From Clostridiales bacterium (GTDB lineage Bacteria > Bacillota > Clostridia > Christensenellales > DUVY01), in NCBI GenBank assembly GCA_031290295.1, contig JAITNT010000287.1, forward strand, positions 1 to 11,229: 11,229 nt of DNA, read 5' to 3'. The translations under genes and the position numbers were made by a program. Shown here in pieces: positions 1-6,450 of the stretch (the first letter of the stretch is position 1; the number at the start of each line of letters is the position of its first letter). The notes below the pieces were generated by a model. That model made no database searches. It worked only from the letters and a program-made list of their open reading frames with translations, and was not told the origin of the DNA.

Positions 1-873
1 GAAAATCTCGAATTCGATTGGGATTGGCACGTAGACGCGTTCGATAATATGCGTCCCGGCAGCTCGGCAATCGCGGAGTTCTTCGATATGCCGGTAAGCA
101 AAATAACGGTTGCTTTAAGGAGCGTTGACGAGGATTACGGCATTTGTATTCCCGAAATCGTAGTTCTCGGTAAGGACGCGCCCGTAGACAGGGCGACCTT
201 CGCGGAATATTCGTACGAGAACGCGCAGTACAATACGCCGCAGTTGGTTTACGAGAGCTTGAGCTTCGGGCAGATTGGCGGGCTGAAATCGGGCTACGGC
301 TACGATCTTACGCATGACGACGGCACCGACGGCGCGTATGTAGTCGGAAACTGGTGCGAGGATCAATCCTTGTTCTTTAACAACGTATACGGCAACAGGT
401 TTTACGTCGAAGCCGAGATTACCGTATTCGAGAACGCTTCTTATCCGTACTCTACAAACCAAAGCGACCCGTACCCCAAATTCGGACTTGCGGTTTCCAC
501 TCCCGAAAATACGGTGTTTTACTATATAGACGGCAACGCTAGCTACACTAGTAAGGCTATCGGTTGTGCGCAAAGGACGCTCGACAATAAGGATTGGGAT
601 TGGAATACCACCGAACAGAACTTCAATGCGCCCGGAATTTCTTACAGCAAAGGCAATTATGTCAAGCTGGCGATTCTGCGCGACGGAGCAAAATTCTACT
701 TTATTCTCGACGGCGTTTTGGCTTTCACTTACGATGAATTTTACGTATTCGATGCCGACAAGGCGGCGGCGGTGGGCTTCAGGTCGTTCAGCACGGGCAT
801 GAAAATCAGGAATTACAGCGCGACGGACGACGGCGCGGTTATAAACGATAAGCTTGCGCAGTACGCTGGCTAA
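1..873 (+). CDS. 3' end of a probable extracellular protein with a C-terminal LamG/concanavalin-like domain (partial)
   Basis: The reading frame is open from base 1, so the gene most likely begins upstream; the ATG at 49 has no ribosome binding site and lies inside a domain. The visible 290 residues fall into two parts. Roughly the first 60 end in a hydrophobic beta-strand pattern (ITVALRSVDEDYG, then EIVVLGK) resembling the end of a galactose-binding/F5-8-type module. Residues from about 90 to the stop form a beta-rich domain containing LAILRDGAKFYFILDGVLAF, a strand-turn-strand typical of LamG or DUF1080-like (concanavalin fold) domains that bind glycans. Aromatic- and Asn/Asp-rich composition fits a secreted glycan-active protein, but the N-terminus that would show a signal peptide or catalytic domain is missing. 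The C-terminal domain resembles the tail of the cytoplasmic ARH-fold protein at 7320-9368. Catalytic function is unknown. Confidence 0.8.
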   Translation, partial: ENLEFDWDWHVDAFDNMRPGSSAIAEFFDMPVSKITVALRSVDEDYGICIPEIVVLGKDAPVDRATFAEYSYENAQYNTPQLVYESLSFGQIGGLKSGYGYDLTHDDGTDGAYVVGNWCEDQSLFFNNVYGNRFYVEAEITVFENASYPYSTNQSDPYPKFGLAVSTPENTVFYYIDGNASYTSKAIGCAQRTLDNKDWDWNTTEQNFNAPGISYSKGNYVKLAILRDGAKFYFILDGVLAFTYDEFYVFDADKAAAVGFRSFSTGMKIRNYSATDDGAVINDKLAQYAG

Positions 874-886
874 TCCGTGTGGGTAC

Positions 887-935
887 GCCTGCGTTGACGG
901 TTTGCTTTATAATAAAATCTTTTGTCAACGCGGGT
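887..935 (+). terminator. Long inverted repeat after the first gene, possible terminator or processing hairpin
   Basis: The arms GCGTTGAC (891-898) and GTCAACGC (924-931) are perfectly complementary, and pairing extends outward through two G-C pairs and two G-T wobbles to 887/935, giving about 12 pairs. The 25-base loop is AT-rich. No T-run follows directly; the next T-rich stretch is at 952-969. It starts 14 bases after the stop codon at 871-873, which suits transcript 3'-end formation, but it is not a textbook intrinsic terminator. Confidence 0.4.
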
Positions 936-956
936 TGCCGCAGCCGGTTAATCTTC

Positions 957-985
957 TTGTGTATTTTTTGAAACCGTTATATAAT
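957..985 (+). promoter_or_regulatory. Putative promoter of the GH2 gene
   Basis: A perfect -10 hexamer TATAAT (980-985) is preceded at 17 bases by TTGTGT (957-962), a 3/6 match to the -35 consensus. An alternative is TTGAAA (968-973) with TATATT (992-997) at an 18-base spacing. Either would start transcription shortly before the GH2 ATG at 1017. The weak ribosome binding site AGAGG lies at 1005-1009. Both candidate -10 boxes lie within the palindrome at 979-1001. Confidence 0.5.
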
Positions 986-1001
986 ATACGGTATATTATA
1001 T
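979..1001. promoter_or_regulatory. Near-perfect AT-rich palindrome over the GH2 promoter, candidate operator
   Basis: The arms ATATAATATAC (979-989) and GTATATTATAT (991-1001) are exact reverse complements around a single central G. The 23-base element covers the -10 region and probable start site of the GH2 promoter, the usual position for a repressor site. It is unlike the TGTAAACG-type operators near the LacI-family gene, so a different regulator is suggested. The binding protein is unknown and AT-richness raises the chance of coincidence, although 11 paired bases is long. Confidence 0.5.
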
Positions 1002-1016
1002 TTTAGAGGCAGAATT

Positions 1017-2780
1017 ATGAAGCATACGCAGTGTTATTTGAAAGACTATCCGCGTCCGCAGCTTGTGCGGAAAAACTGGCTTAACCTTAACGGGCGTTGG
1101 GACTTTGCGTTCGACGGCGGGAATAAGGGCGAATACGACGGTTTTCAGCGCGGCTTCGAGCCGCAGTACGGTATAAACGTACCCTTTGCTTATCAGACTC
1201 AAAAAAGCGGCGTGAACATTCAAAAGCGTTGCGATGTCGTCTGGTACAAGCGCGAATTTACGGCGGTGAAGCCCTCGCGCGGCAAGCGCTTGATTTTGCA
1301 TTTCGAAGGCTGCGACTATCTTACCAAGGTATGGATAAACGGTCAGCTTGCGGGGGAGCATACGGGCGCGTACGAGAGGTTCTCTTTTGATATTTCGTCG
1401 CACGTAAAGAAAGGCGCAAATACCGTTACGGTGCGCGCCGAGGACTCGTATTCGTGCCGCCGCCCGCGGGGCAAGCAGCGGTGGTGCGACGAGAGCTTCG
1501 ATTGCTGGTATGTAGACACTACGGGCATTTGGAAAACCGTTTGGATAGAGGAGGTAAGCGCGGCGCACGTCGAACGGTTCTACGCCGTTCCCAAAATCGA
1601 AAACTCGTCTGTTTATTTCGAGGGCGAAATTGCGGGCTTTTACGAGGGCTTGAGCTTAAAGACGGTGATTACTTACGACGGCGCTTTTGTAGCGGAAAGC
1701 ACGGTTCGGTTAAGCGACGGTGTGTTCCGCAACACCCTCGACATTTCTGGCAACGCCGACAAATTTAAGCTGCGGTGCTGGTCGCACCATACTCCGAGCC
1801 TTTATGACGTTGAAATGCTTCTGCTTGACGGAGCGAGCGAGATTGACAGAATCGGCTCGTATTTCGGCGTCGTTTCGTATGAGTTTAATACGAATTGCCT
1901 TAATCAAAACGATTCGCCGTTCTATCTTAAAATGCTGCTCGATCAGGGCTACTGGTCGGATTCGGGCTTAACGCCGCCGGACGAGGACGCTATCGTGAGG
2001 GATATACTCCTTACTAAGGAAGCGGGGTTTAACGGCATACGCAAGCATCAAAAAATCGAGGACGAGCGGTTTTATTATTACTGCGATATTTTAGGCGCGG
2101 TCGCATGGTGCGAAATGCCGTCTATGTACGAATTTTCGCAAGGGTCAAAGCGCGTCTTTACCGAGGAGGTAACGGCGGTAATAGAGCAGCACCGCAATCA
2201 TCCGTCGATTATGGCGTGGGTGCTGTTTAACGAGAGCTGGGGGATTCCGCGCGTGCACGCCGACGTCGAGCAGCAGAGGTTTGCCGACGCTATGTACGCG
2301 CTTGCAAAGGCGCTCGATCCGGCGCGCGCGGCTATTTCTAACGACGGCTGGGATCACACGACCAGCGACCTTATAACGCTTCACAACTACGCGGAAACGG
2401 GCGACCGGCTTGAAAGCGATCTCAAAAATCTCGACGACGTTTTAGCTAACAAGGCGGTCGCGCATCCGTCGGCCAGACACCGTCACGCGTTTGCCGACGG
2501 TTACCGGTACGAGGGTCAACCCGTTATTTTAAGCGAGTACGCGGGCATAGCCTTTTCGCGCGATAAGGGGCGCGGCTGGGGCTACGGCAAAACGGTGGAG
2601 AACGAGGAGGAGTTTTTGAAGCGGCTCGCCGGTCTAACCGAGGTAGTACGCGCCGTTCCGGAGATTTGCGGCTACTGCGTCACGCAGACCACCGACGTGG
2701 AACAGGAGGTCAACGGGCTTTTGACCGCCGATCGGAAATGGAAGGCTTCCGTAGAGGCTATCAAGCTCATAAACAAGTAA
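1017..2780 (+). CDS. Glycoside hydrolase family 2 beta-glycosidase, cytoplasmic
   Basis: This 587-residue protein has the full GH2 layout: an N-terminal jelly-roll sugar-binding domain (about 1-175, with NGRWDFAF and VVWYKREF), an immunoglobulin-like domain (about 180-285), and a C-terminal TIM barrel. The acid/base is E406 in WVLFNESWG and the nucleophile E507 in VILSEYAG; both are present, so the enzyme should be an active retaining hydrolase removing a terminal beta-linked (or equivalent) sugar. Other family signatures are LLDQGYW, GFNGIRKHQKIEDERFYYYCD, WCEMPS and HRNHPSIMAW. Its length is near that of beta-glucuronidases (about 600), but the N-x-K motif of glucuronidases is not apparent near the C-terminus, where the sequence reads TDVEQEVNGLLTADRKWK. 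A beta-galactosidase-like or arabinosidase-like specificity is therefore as likely. No signal peptide is seen, so it should act on imported oligosaccharides. It has its own promoter and is separated from the transporter operon by the LacI-family gene. Confidence 0.92.
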   Translation: MKHTQCYLKDYPRPQLVRKNWLNLNGRWDFAFDGGNKGEYDGFQRGFEPQYGINVPFAYQTQKSGVNIQKRCDVVWYKREFTAVKPSRGKRLILHFEGCDYLTKVWINGQLAGEHTGAYERFSFDISSHVKKGANTVTVRAEDSYSCRRPRGKQRWCDESFDCWYVDTTGIWKTVWIEEVSAAHVERFYAVPKIENSSVYFEGEIAGFYEGLSLKTVITYDGAFVAESTVRLSDGVFRNTLDISGNADKFKLRCWSHHTPSLYDVEMLLLDGASEIDRIGSYFGVVSYEFNTNCLNQNDSPFYLKMLLDQGYWSDSGLTPPDEDAIVRDILLTKEAGFNGIRKHQKIEDERFYYYCDILGAVAWCEMPSMYEFSQGSKRVFTEEVTAVIEQHRNHPSIMAWVLFNESWGIPRVHADVEQQRFADAMYALAKALDPARAAISNDGWDHTTSDLITLHNYAETGDRLESDLKNLDDVLANKAVAHPSARHRHAFADGYRYEGQPVILSEYAGIAFSRDKGRGWGYGKTVENEEEFLKRLAGLTEVVRAVPEICGYCVTQTTDVEQEVNGLLTADRKWKASVEAIKLINK

Positions 2781-2833
2781 GGGACGTATCCCGATGCCGC
2801 ATAATTATTCCGCAAAATACTTGCCGCAAATAC

Positions 2834-2856
2834 TTTTTGAAAATATTTTTGAAAAT
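2834..2856 (+). repeat. Tandem AT-rich direct repeat upstream of the regulator promoter
   Basis: TTTTTGAAAAT occurs at 2834-2844 and again at 2846-2856, a 12-base period. It ends three bases before the -35 box at 2860. Phased T/A tracts here may act as a promoter UP-like or bent element. A looser repeat, CCGCAAA(A)TACTT, lies just upstream (2810-2822 and 2824-2835). Confidence 0.4.
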
Positions 2857-2859
2857 CGC

Positions 2860-2887
2860 TTGACAAAGCAAAAAAATATGGTATTAT
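2860..2887 (+). promoter_or_regulatory. Strong promoter of the LacI-family regulator gene
   Basis: A perfect -35 TTGACA (2860-2865) is followed after 16 bases by TATTAT (2882-2887), a 5/6 match to the -10 consensus. This is the clearest sigma-A-type promoter in the window. The -10 box runs directly into an operator-like palindrome, so binding there would block initiation and allow autorepression. Confidence 0.8.
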
Positions 2888-2900
2888 GTAAACGTATACA
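2887..2900. promoter_or_regulatory. LacI-family operator-like site O1 (regulator promoter)
   Basis: TGTAAACGTATACA is a near-palindrome with the CG centre typical of LacI-family operators. It overlaps the last base of the -10 box and covers the expected transcription start of the regulator gene. The identical 14-mer recurs at 4056-4069 before the transporter operon, which supports a shared regulator, most simply the protein encoded at 2930-3970. Confidence 0.7.
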
Positions 2901-2905
2901 AGAGA

Positions 2906-2919
2906 TTTAGACGTATACG
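2906..2919. promoter_or_regulatory. Weaker operator-like site O2 (regulator leader)
   Basis: TTTAGACGTATACG matches the 14-base O1 site at 11 positions, including the central ACGTATAC. Its centre lies 19 bases from that of O1, a little under two helical turns, so two dimers could sit on similar faces of the DNA. It ends just before the ribosome binding site of the regulator gene. Confidence 0.4.
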
Positions 2920-2929
2920 AAAGGATTCT

Positions 2930-3970
2930 GTGATATTCCGATTTAATGGGGGAGGGGTTACTACGGTTAGAGATAGGGCGGTTACTATCAACGACGTTGC
3001 AAGGATTGCTAACGTTTCAAACGCGACGGTCTCGCGGTATCTGAATAAAAGCTCCGCGGTAGACCAAAATAAATGCAGAAGCATCGACGAGGCTATCCGC
3101 ACCTTGGGGTTTAGGCTGAATCGAAATGCCCGCGTCCTAAAAATGAACCGTTCTACGCAGATTATGATGATAGTTCCCGACATCGAGAATCCGTTCTACT
3201 CCGTTGCGTATAAGGTTGTGCAGGATATAGCGTTGCAAAAAGGCTACACCGTCACTCTGTATAACAGCAACGGAATCGAGGGCAACGAGCTGAACGCGAT
3301 CGAGATTGCGCACGGCTTAAAAATCGACGGGCTTATTTTCTGCTCTATCAACGATTATCCGCAGGTGTTCAAGGCTCTCAAGGATTTCGGTAAACCCGTC
3401 GTCGCCTCTAACTCCTTCGGAGAATTAAATTTCGATACCGTCCACAGTATCAAGGGGCAGGGGCTTTATGTAACGACGAATTATCTTTTGTCGCTAGGGC
3501 ACACAAAAATCGCGTACGCGGGCGGAGATGAAAATTCCGTCCTTAACGAAAGAAGATTTACCGGATATCAAAAGGCGCTGTCGGAGGCGGGTATTAATCT
3601 GCGTCCGGAATATGTGTTCAACTTTGATTTTAGTATGGAGGGCGGTTACCGCGCGGCAAAGTATTTTATCGGGCTTTCCGAGCTGCCTGCGGCGATTGCC
3701 TGCGCTAACGACCTGATCGCTATGGGCGTCATACAAACGCTTATCGGCAACGGCAACAGAGTGCCCGAGGACGTGTCGGTTACGGGCATGGACAACATTG
3801 AATTTTCCAAGCTCTGCATGCCGCCTATTACTACCGTAACTAACAACTCCCGCGAGTTCGCCGAAAATTGTATGGAGTTGCTTTTGACCCGCATAAGTCA
3901 GGAGTACGAAGGCGCGCCAAGAGAATACCTAACCTCGCGAAAGCTGGTCGTGAGAGAGTCTACAAGATAA
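2930..3970 (+). CDS. LacI-family transcriptional regulator
   Basis: This 346-residue protein has the standard LacI-family form: an N-terminal helix-turn-helix (about residues 19-40, TINDVARIANVSNATVSRYL), a hinge helix region (RNARVLKM), and a periplasmic-binding-like effector domain from about residue 62 (MMIVPDIENPFYS, then GLKIDGLIF, ACANDLIAMG and VTGMDNIEFS). It should bind a sugar or glycoside inducer and release operator DNA. The start is taken as GTG at 2930 with AAAGGA at 2920-2925 only four bases away; no other standard start lies in frame before the HTH, although this gives about 18 residues before the HTH, longer than usual. The recognition segment SNATVSR resembles that of regulators binding TGTAAACG-type sites, which matches the sites flanking this gene. 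It probably represses itself and the transporter operon. Confidence 0.92.
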   Translation: MIFRFNGGGVTTVRDRAVTINDVARIANVSNATVSRYLNKSSAVDQNKCRSIDEAIRTLGFRLNRNARVLKMNRSTQIMMIVPDIENPFYSVAYKVVQDIALQKGYTVTLYNSNGIEGNELNAIEIAHGLKIDGLIFCSINDYPQVFKALKDFGKPVVASNSFGELNFDTVHSIKGQGLYVTTNYLLSLGHTKIAYAGGDENSVLNERRFTGYQKALSEAGINLRPEYVFNFDFSMEGGYRAAKYFIGLSELPAAIACANDLIAMGVIQTLIGNGNRVPEDVSVTGMDNIEFSKLCMPPITTVTNNSREFAENCMELLLTRISQEYEGAPREYLTSRKLVVRESTR

Positions 3971-3987
3971 AAAGGGTTCGCTTTTTT
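3969..3987 (+). terminator. Weak possible terminator at the end of the regulator gene
   Basis: AAAAAG (3969-3974) can pair with CTTTTT (3981-3986) around the loop GGTTCG, and the 3' arm is itself a six-T run. The stem has only one G-C pair, so it is a weak terminator at best, and the same T-run leads into the TATAAT box of the next promoter. Confidence 0.25.
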
Positions 3988-3992
3988 ATAAT
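3987..3992 (+). promoter_or_regulatory. Putative -10 box of the transporter/ARH operon
   Basis: TATAAT is a perfect -10 hexamer, two bases upstream of an operator-like palindrome. This repeats the geometry at the regulator's own promoter, where the -10 box also abuts the operator. No good -35 is found at 16-18 bases upstream (that sequence is around AAGATAA, overlapping the end of the regulator gene), so the promoter may be weak or need an activator. Confidence 0.45.
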
Positions 3993-3993
3993 T

Positions 3994-4007
3994 TGTAAAC
4001 GTTTACA
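3994..4007. promoter_or_regulatory. LacI-family operator-like site O3, perfect palindrome
   Basis: TGTAAACGTTTACA is a perfect 14-base palindrome directly after the TATAAT box. It also fits every position of the CcpA cre consensus TGWAARCGYTWWCW. It may therefore serve the local LacI-family regulator, CcpA, or both. Its position over the expected start site implies repression of the transporter operon. Confidence 0.72.
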
Positions 4008-4010
4008 CGG

Positions 4011-4035
4011 ATTTCCCGCAAGGGAAGCGGGGTAT
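4011..4035 (+). other. Leader hairpin(s) between operator sites O3 and O4
   Basis: Two mutually exclusive stems can form. One is TTCCC (4013-4017) with GGGAA (4022-4026) around a GCAA tetraloop. The other is CCCGC (4015-4019) with GCGGG (4027-4031), extendable by a T-G wobble and, after a mismatch, two A-T pairs. No T-run follows, so it is not a terminator. It would lie in the 5' leader if transcription starts near 4000. Confidence 0.3.
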
Positions 4036-4055
4036 TCGGATAAACCGCAAACACT

Positions 4056-4069
4056 TGTAAACGTATACA
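4056..4069. promoter_or_regulatory. LacI-family operator-like site O4 (operon leader)
   Basis: TGTAAACGTATACA is identical to site O1 at 2887-2900. Its centre is 62 bases from that of O3, close to six helical turns, a spacing compatible with looping between two dimers or a transcription roadblock. It lies 65 bases before the ATG of the solute-binding protein. Confidence 0.68.
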
Positions 4070-4133
4070 AATAACATAAATTAACGCTTACTTAGATTAT
4101 TAATCCGACACAATTCGGAGAAAGGGGGAGTGA

Positions 4134-5489
4134 ATGGCAATATTTAATAAGCTTATTTCGGTGATGCTTGTGTGCGCGATGATTATATCGTTGCATTTTG
4201 ACGCGTGCTTCCGCGACCCGAGGACGGGTTTGTCCGCAGGAAAGGAGAAGGTCGTCTTTTGGACGCCTCCTTTTGTCGAGGTGCAGACCAGAGAGTGGTT
4301 TACTAAGTGGACGGATAAGTACAACGAGGAGAACGACGACGGTATTTACGTCGAGCTGAATTTCATTCCCGAGGATGCGTGGGCGCAAAGCATCAACGCC
4401 GCGCGCGCGGACGGAAACGCGCCCGATTTGGTTTTTGCGAATTACGCGGCCGTTCCGCTCGAGGGTAACGCGGGCTATTACGTCGATCTCAACGAATACT
4501 TTTCCGAGGATGAGTGGAGCGATATTCACGGTTATGTCGAAAATATGATTAACGTCAAGGGTACGCGGTATATTTATCCCGCCTTTGTGGAGCCGTATTC
4601 CGTGCTGTATTACAGCAAAAGCAAGTTTGCCGCCGTCGGGCTTGACCCCGAAAAGCCTCCAAAAACGTGGGACGAGCTTATCGACTATGCGGAGCGTCTT
4701 ACTAACAATCTCAGCGGGAGCGACAAGGTATACGGCATACAGTTGCCGCCCTCCGGTCAGTTAGGTTGGGTGCTGTGGGGCTTTCAGGGTATGGCGGGCT
4801 CCGAGCTTTTGAATGAAAACTGGGATACCCCGATATACGATACCGCATTTAACCGCGGACTTTTTGAAATGTTCAGGACAATTTACAAAAACGGCTGGTC
4901 GCCTAAGACGAGCGCGTATACGTATAACGAAATTAATCAGTTCGCAAACGGCAGGGTGGCTATGCAGCCCTGCGGCTCGTGGGGCATAGGGCAGATAAAG
5001 AACGGCTTCCCGGGCATACTCGACGACGTAGGGATAGCGAAATTCCCCACGCCCGACGGAGATGACGGTGTTTCTACGGCGGCGCTCGGCGGTTGGGGCA
5101 TGACCGTCAGCACCGACTCCAAGAAGCCCGAGCTTGCCGTGAAGTTCATGAAGTACCTGCTTGCGGGTTCGGAGGAAATCATGGTGGACTTTTTCCAAGG
5201 ATTGGGGTACTCGAAGTTTTCCGGCAGGAAGTCCGTAGACGCGGTTCTGAATACCGGTGAATACGCCGGGAACGACGTTTACAGCCAATACATGCTCGAT
5301 GAAATATTACCGCTTTCCGTGCCGGAGCCGTGTTATCCGTGGAGCTTCAGCGATACCTTTGCAATTAAATTGCAGGAGTATATGCTGCAAAGCGGCACAA
5401 TAGACAGCGTTATGGCAAGCTTAGGCACGCTGATGCGCGCCTACGTCGGCAGTGAAGAAACCGCCGGCAAAAATCCGCGTAAGGCGTAA
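4134..5489 (+). CDS. Sugar ABC transporter extracellular solute-binding protein (family 1, CUT1 type)
   Basis: This 451-residue protein is the substrate-capturing part of the importer. It has an N-terminal hydrophobic secretion signal (about residues 7-20) and family-1 binding-protein features: VVFWTPP at the start of the mature part, APDLVFANYAAVPLEG, EPYSVLYYSKSKFAAVGLDP, PPKTWDELIDYAERLT, and near the C-terminus GGWGMTVSTDSKKPELAVKF. The lipid anchor is uncertain: C25 follows FDA, a poor lipobox because residue -3 is F and -2 is D. The start ATG has the purine-rich AAAGGGGGAG (4121-4130) just before it, and a small TCCGA/TCGGA hairpin lies at 4104-4119. It is the first gene of the operon, controlled by the operator sites upstream, and the first permease follows after 13 bases. 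Sugar specificity cannot be read from sequence. Confidence 0.93.
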   Translation: MAIFNKLISVMLVCAMIISLHFDACFRDPRTGLSAGKEKVVFWTPPFVEVQTREWFTKWTDKYNEENDDGIYVELNFIPEDAWAQSINAARADGNAPDLVFANYAAVPLEGNAGYYVDLNEYFSEDEWSDIHGYVENMINVKGTRYIYPAFVEPYSVLYYSKSKFAAVGLDPEKPPKTWDELIDYAERLTNNLSGSDKVYGIQLPPSGQLGWVLWGFQGMAGSELLNENWDTPIYDTAFNRGLFEMFRTIYKNGWSPKTSAYTYNEINQFANGRVAMQPCGSWGIGQIKNGFPGILDDVGIAKFPTPDGDDGVSTAALGGWGMTVSTDSKKPELAVKFMKYLLAGSEEIMVDFFQGLGYSKFSGRKSVDAVLNTGEYAGNDVYSQYMLDEILPLSVPEPCYPWSFSDTFAIKLQEYMLQSGTIDSVMASLGTLMRAYVGSEETAGKNPRKA

Positions 5490-5502
5490 GGAGGAGAGGC
5501 TT

Positions 5503-6450
5503 ATGCAAAAAACACCTACGGCAATAAGATTTTTCTCCGCAAGGCGGATACTAAAGGGAGATTTGATACCCTCGCTGGTTTTGCTGCTTCCAAGCTTTGC
5601 ATTGCTTACGGTATTTATCGCCGCGCCGCTCGGGTATTCGCTCGTAATGAGCCTGTTCGATACGCCCGCGCGCAACGAGCTGGTTTTTGTCGGATTCAAC
5701 ACCTACGGGCACGTGCTCGGAGATCCCGCGTTTTGGAAAGCGCTTCTCATAGGCGGACGCTATGCGCTCGTAATCGTTCCGTCGCAGATAATAATCGCCT
5801 TTTTGCTCGCGAGCCTTGCGACCAAGCTCAGACGGCGGTTCGGCGCGTTCTTTAAGGTTGCCGTATACATTCCCTGCGTGCTGTCCGGCGTCGTGGTAGG
5901 CGTTATATTCCTGTCCGTTTTTCAAGAGGACACGGGTGTTTTTAACGCGATTTTGTCCGCGCTTTGGAAGCCCTTTGCGCTCGCGGGCGCAAAACCGTTC
6001 ACACCTATAGCATGGCTCTCCGATCCCTCGGTCGACTGGCTCGCGTGCTCCGTCGCCGTAGTTTGGGCGGGGCTTGGGTACACTACGCTTATAATGCTCG
6101 GCGGACTTTATGACATTCCCGTCGATTATTACGAGGCAGCGACTATCGACGGCGCGGGTAAGCTTGCCAAGCTTTTTCACATAACGCTGCCGGGCTTAAA
6201 AAATGTGTTCGTATACGTCTTAGTTTCCCTTATAGTATCGTCGGTTCAGGTTTTTGAAATTCCGTATATTATGACGGGCAAGGGACAAATAGGCACCACT
6301 ATGGGTCCCATAGGCTTTTTGTTCGATAAATTTAATTACGATATAAACAAGACTTACGCTACGGTCGCTTCTATCGTCATCGCGATAATTTTGGCGTTGT
6401 TGTCGTCGATAATTTTCAGAGTTATATCCTCTGAAAAATCGGAGGCGTAA
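5503..6450 (+). CDS. Sugar ABC transporter permease, MalF/LacF-like
   Basis: This 315-residue protein is one of two inner-membrane channel subunits of the importer. It shows about six hydrophobic membrane segments (near residues 22-46, 80-104, 115-140, 182-205, 233-257 and 285-310). The cytoplasmic EAA loop that contacts the ATPase runs from E211 to P230 (EAATIDGAG, ending ITLP). The ATG at 5503 is chosen because AAGGAGG lies at 5488-5494, eight bases upstream; a GTG at 5452 in the same frame overlaps the preceding gene by 38 bases and adds a charged, non-homologous-looking stretch. It is translationally close to its neighbours, with 13 bases before it and the next ATG directly after its stop. 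It pairs with the permease at 6451-7311. Confidence 0.93.
   Translation: MQKTPTAIRFFSARRILKGDLIPSLVLLLPSFALLTVFIAAPLGYSLVMSLFDTPARNELVFVGFNTYGHVLGDPAFWKALLIGGRYALVIVPSQIIIAFLLASLATKLRRRFGAFFKVAVYIPCVLSGVVVGVIFLSVFQEDTGVFNAILSALWKPFALAGAKPFTPIAWLSDPSVDWLACSVAVVWAGLGYTTLIMLGGLYDIPVDYYEAATIDGAGKLAKLFHITLPGLKNVFVYVLVSLIVSSVQVFEIPYIMTGKGQIGTTMGPIGFLFDKFNYDINKTYATVASIVIAIILALLSSIIFRVISSEKSEA

Noticed and set aside
378..391. AACGTATAC core resembling the operator sites, inside the first gene
   Set aside because: It encodes Asn-Val-Tyr in a real coding frame, the flanking bases do not match the TGT...ACA ends, and GTA TAC codon pairs recur in several genes here.
893..913. TTGACG followed by TATAAT as a promoter after the first gene
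   Set aside because: The hexamers are only eight bases apart, too close for a sigma-A-type promoter; both lie in the inverted repeat and its loop.
2781..2792. GGGA-CGTA-TCCC mini-hairpin after the GH2 stop as a terminator
   Set aside because: The stem has only four pairs and no T-run follows directly, so it cannot be supported as a terminator.
5452..5502. Upstream GTG start for the first permease, overlapping the binding-protein gene
   Set aside because: The added 17 residues are highly charged and unlike permease N-termini, and a strong AAGGAGG is correctly placed for the ATG at 5503.
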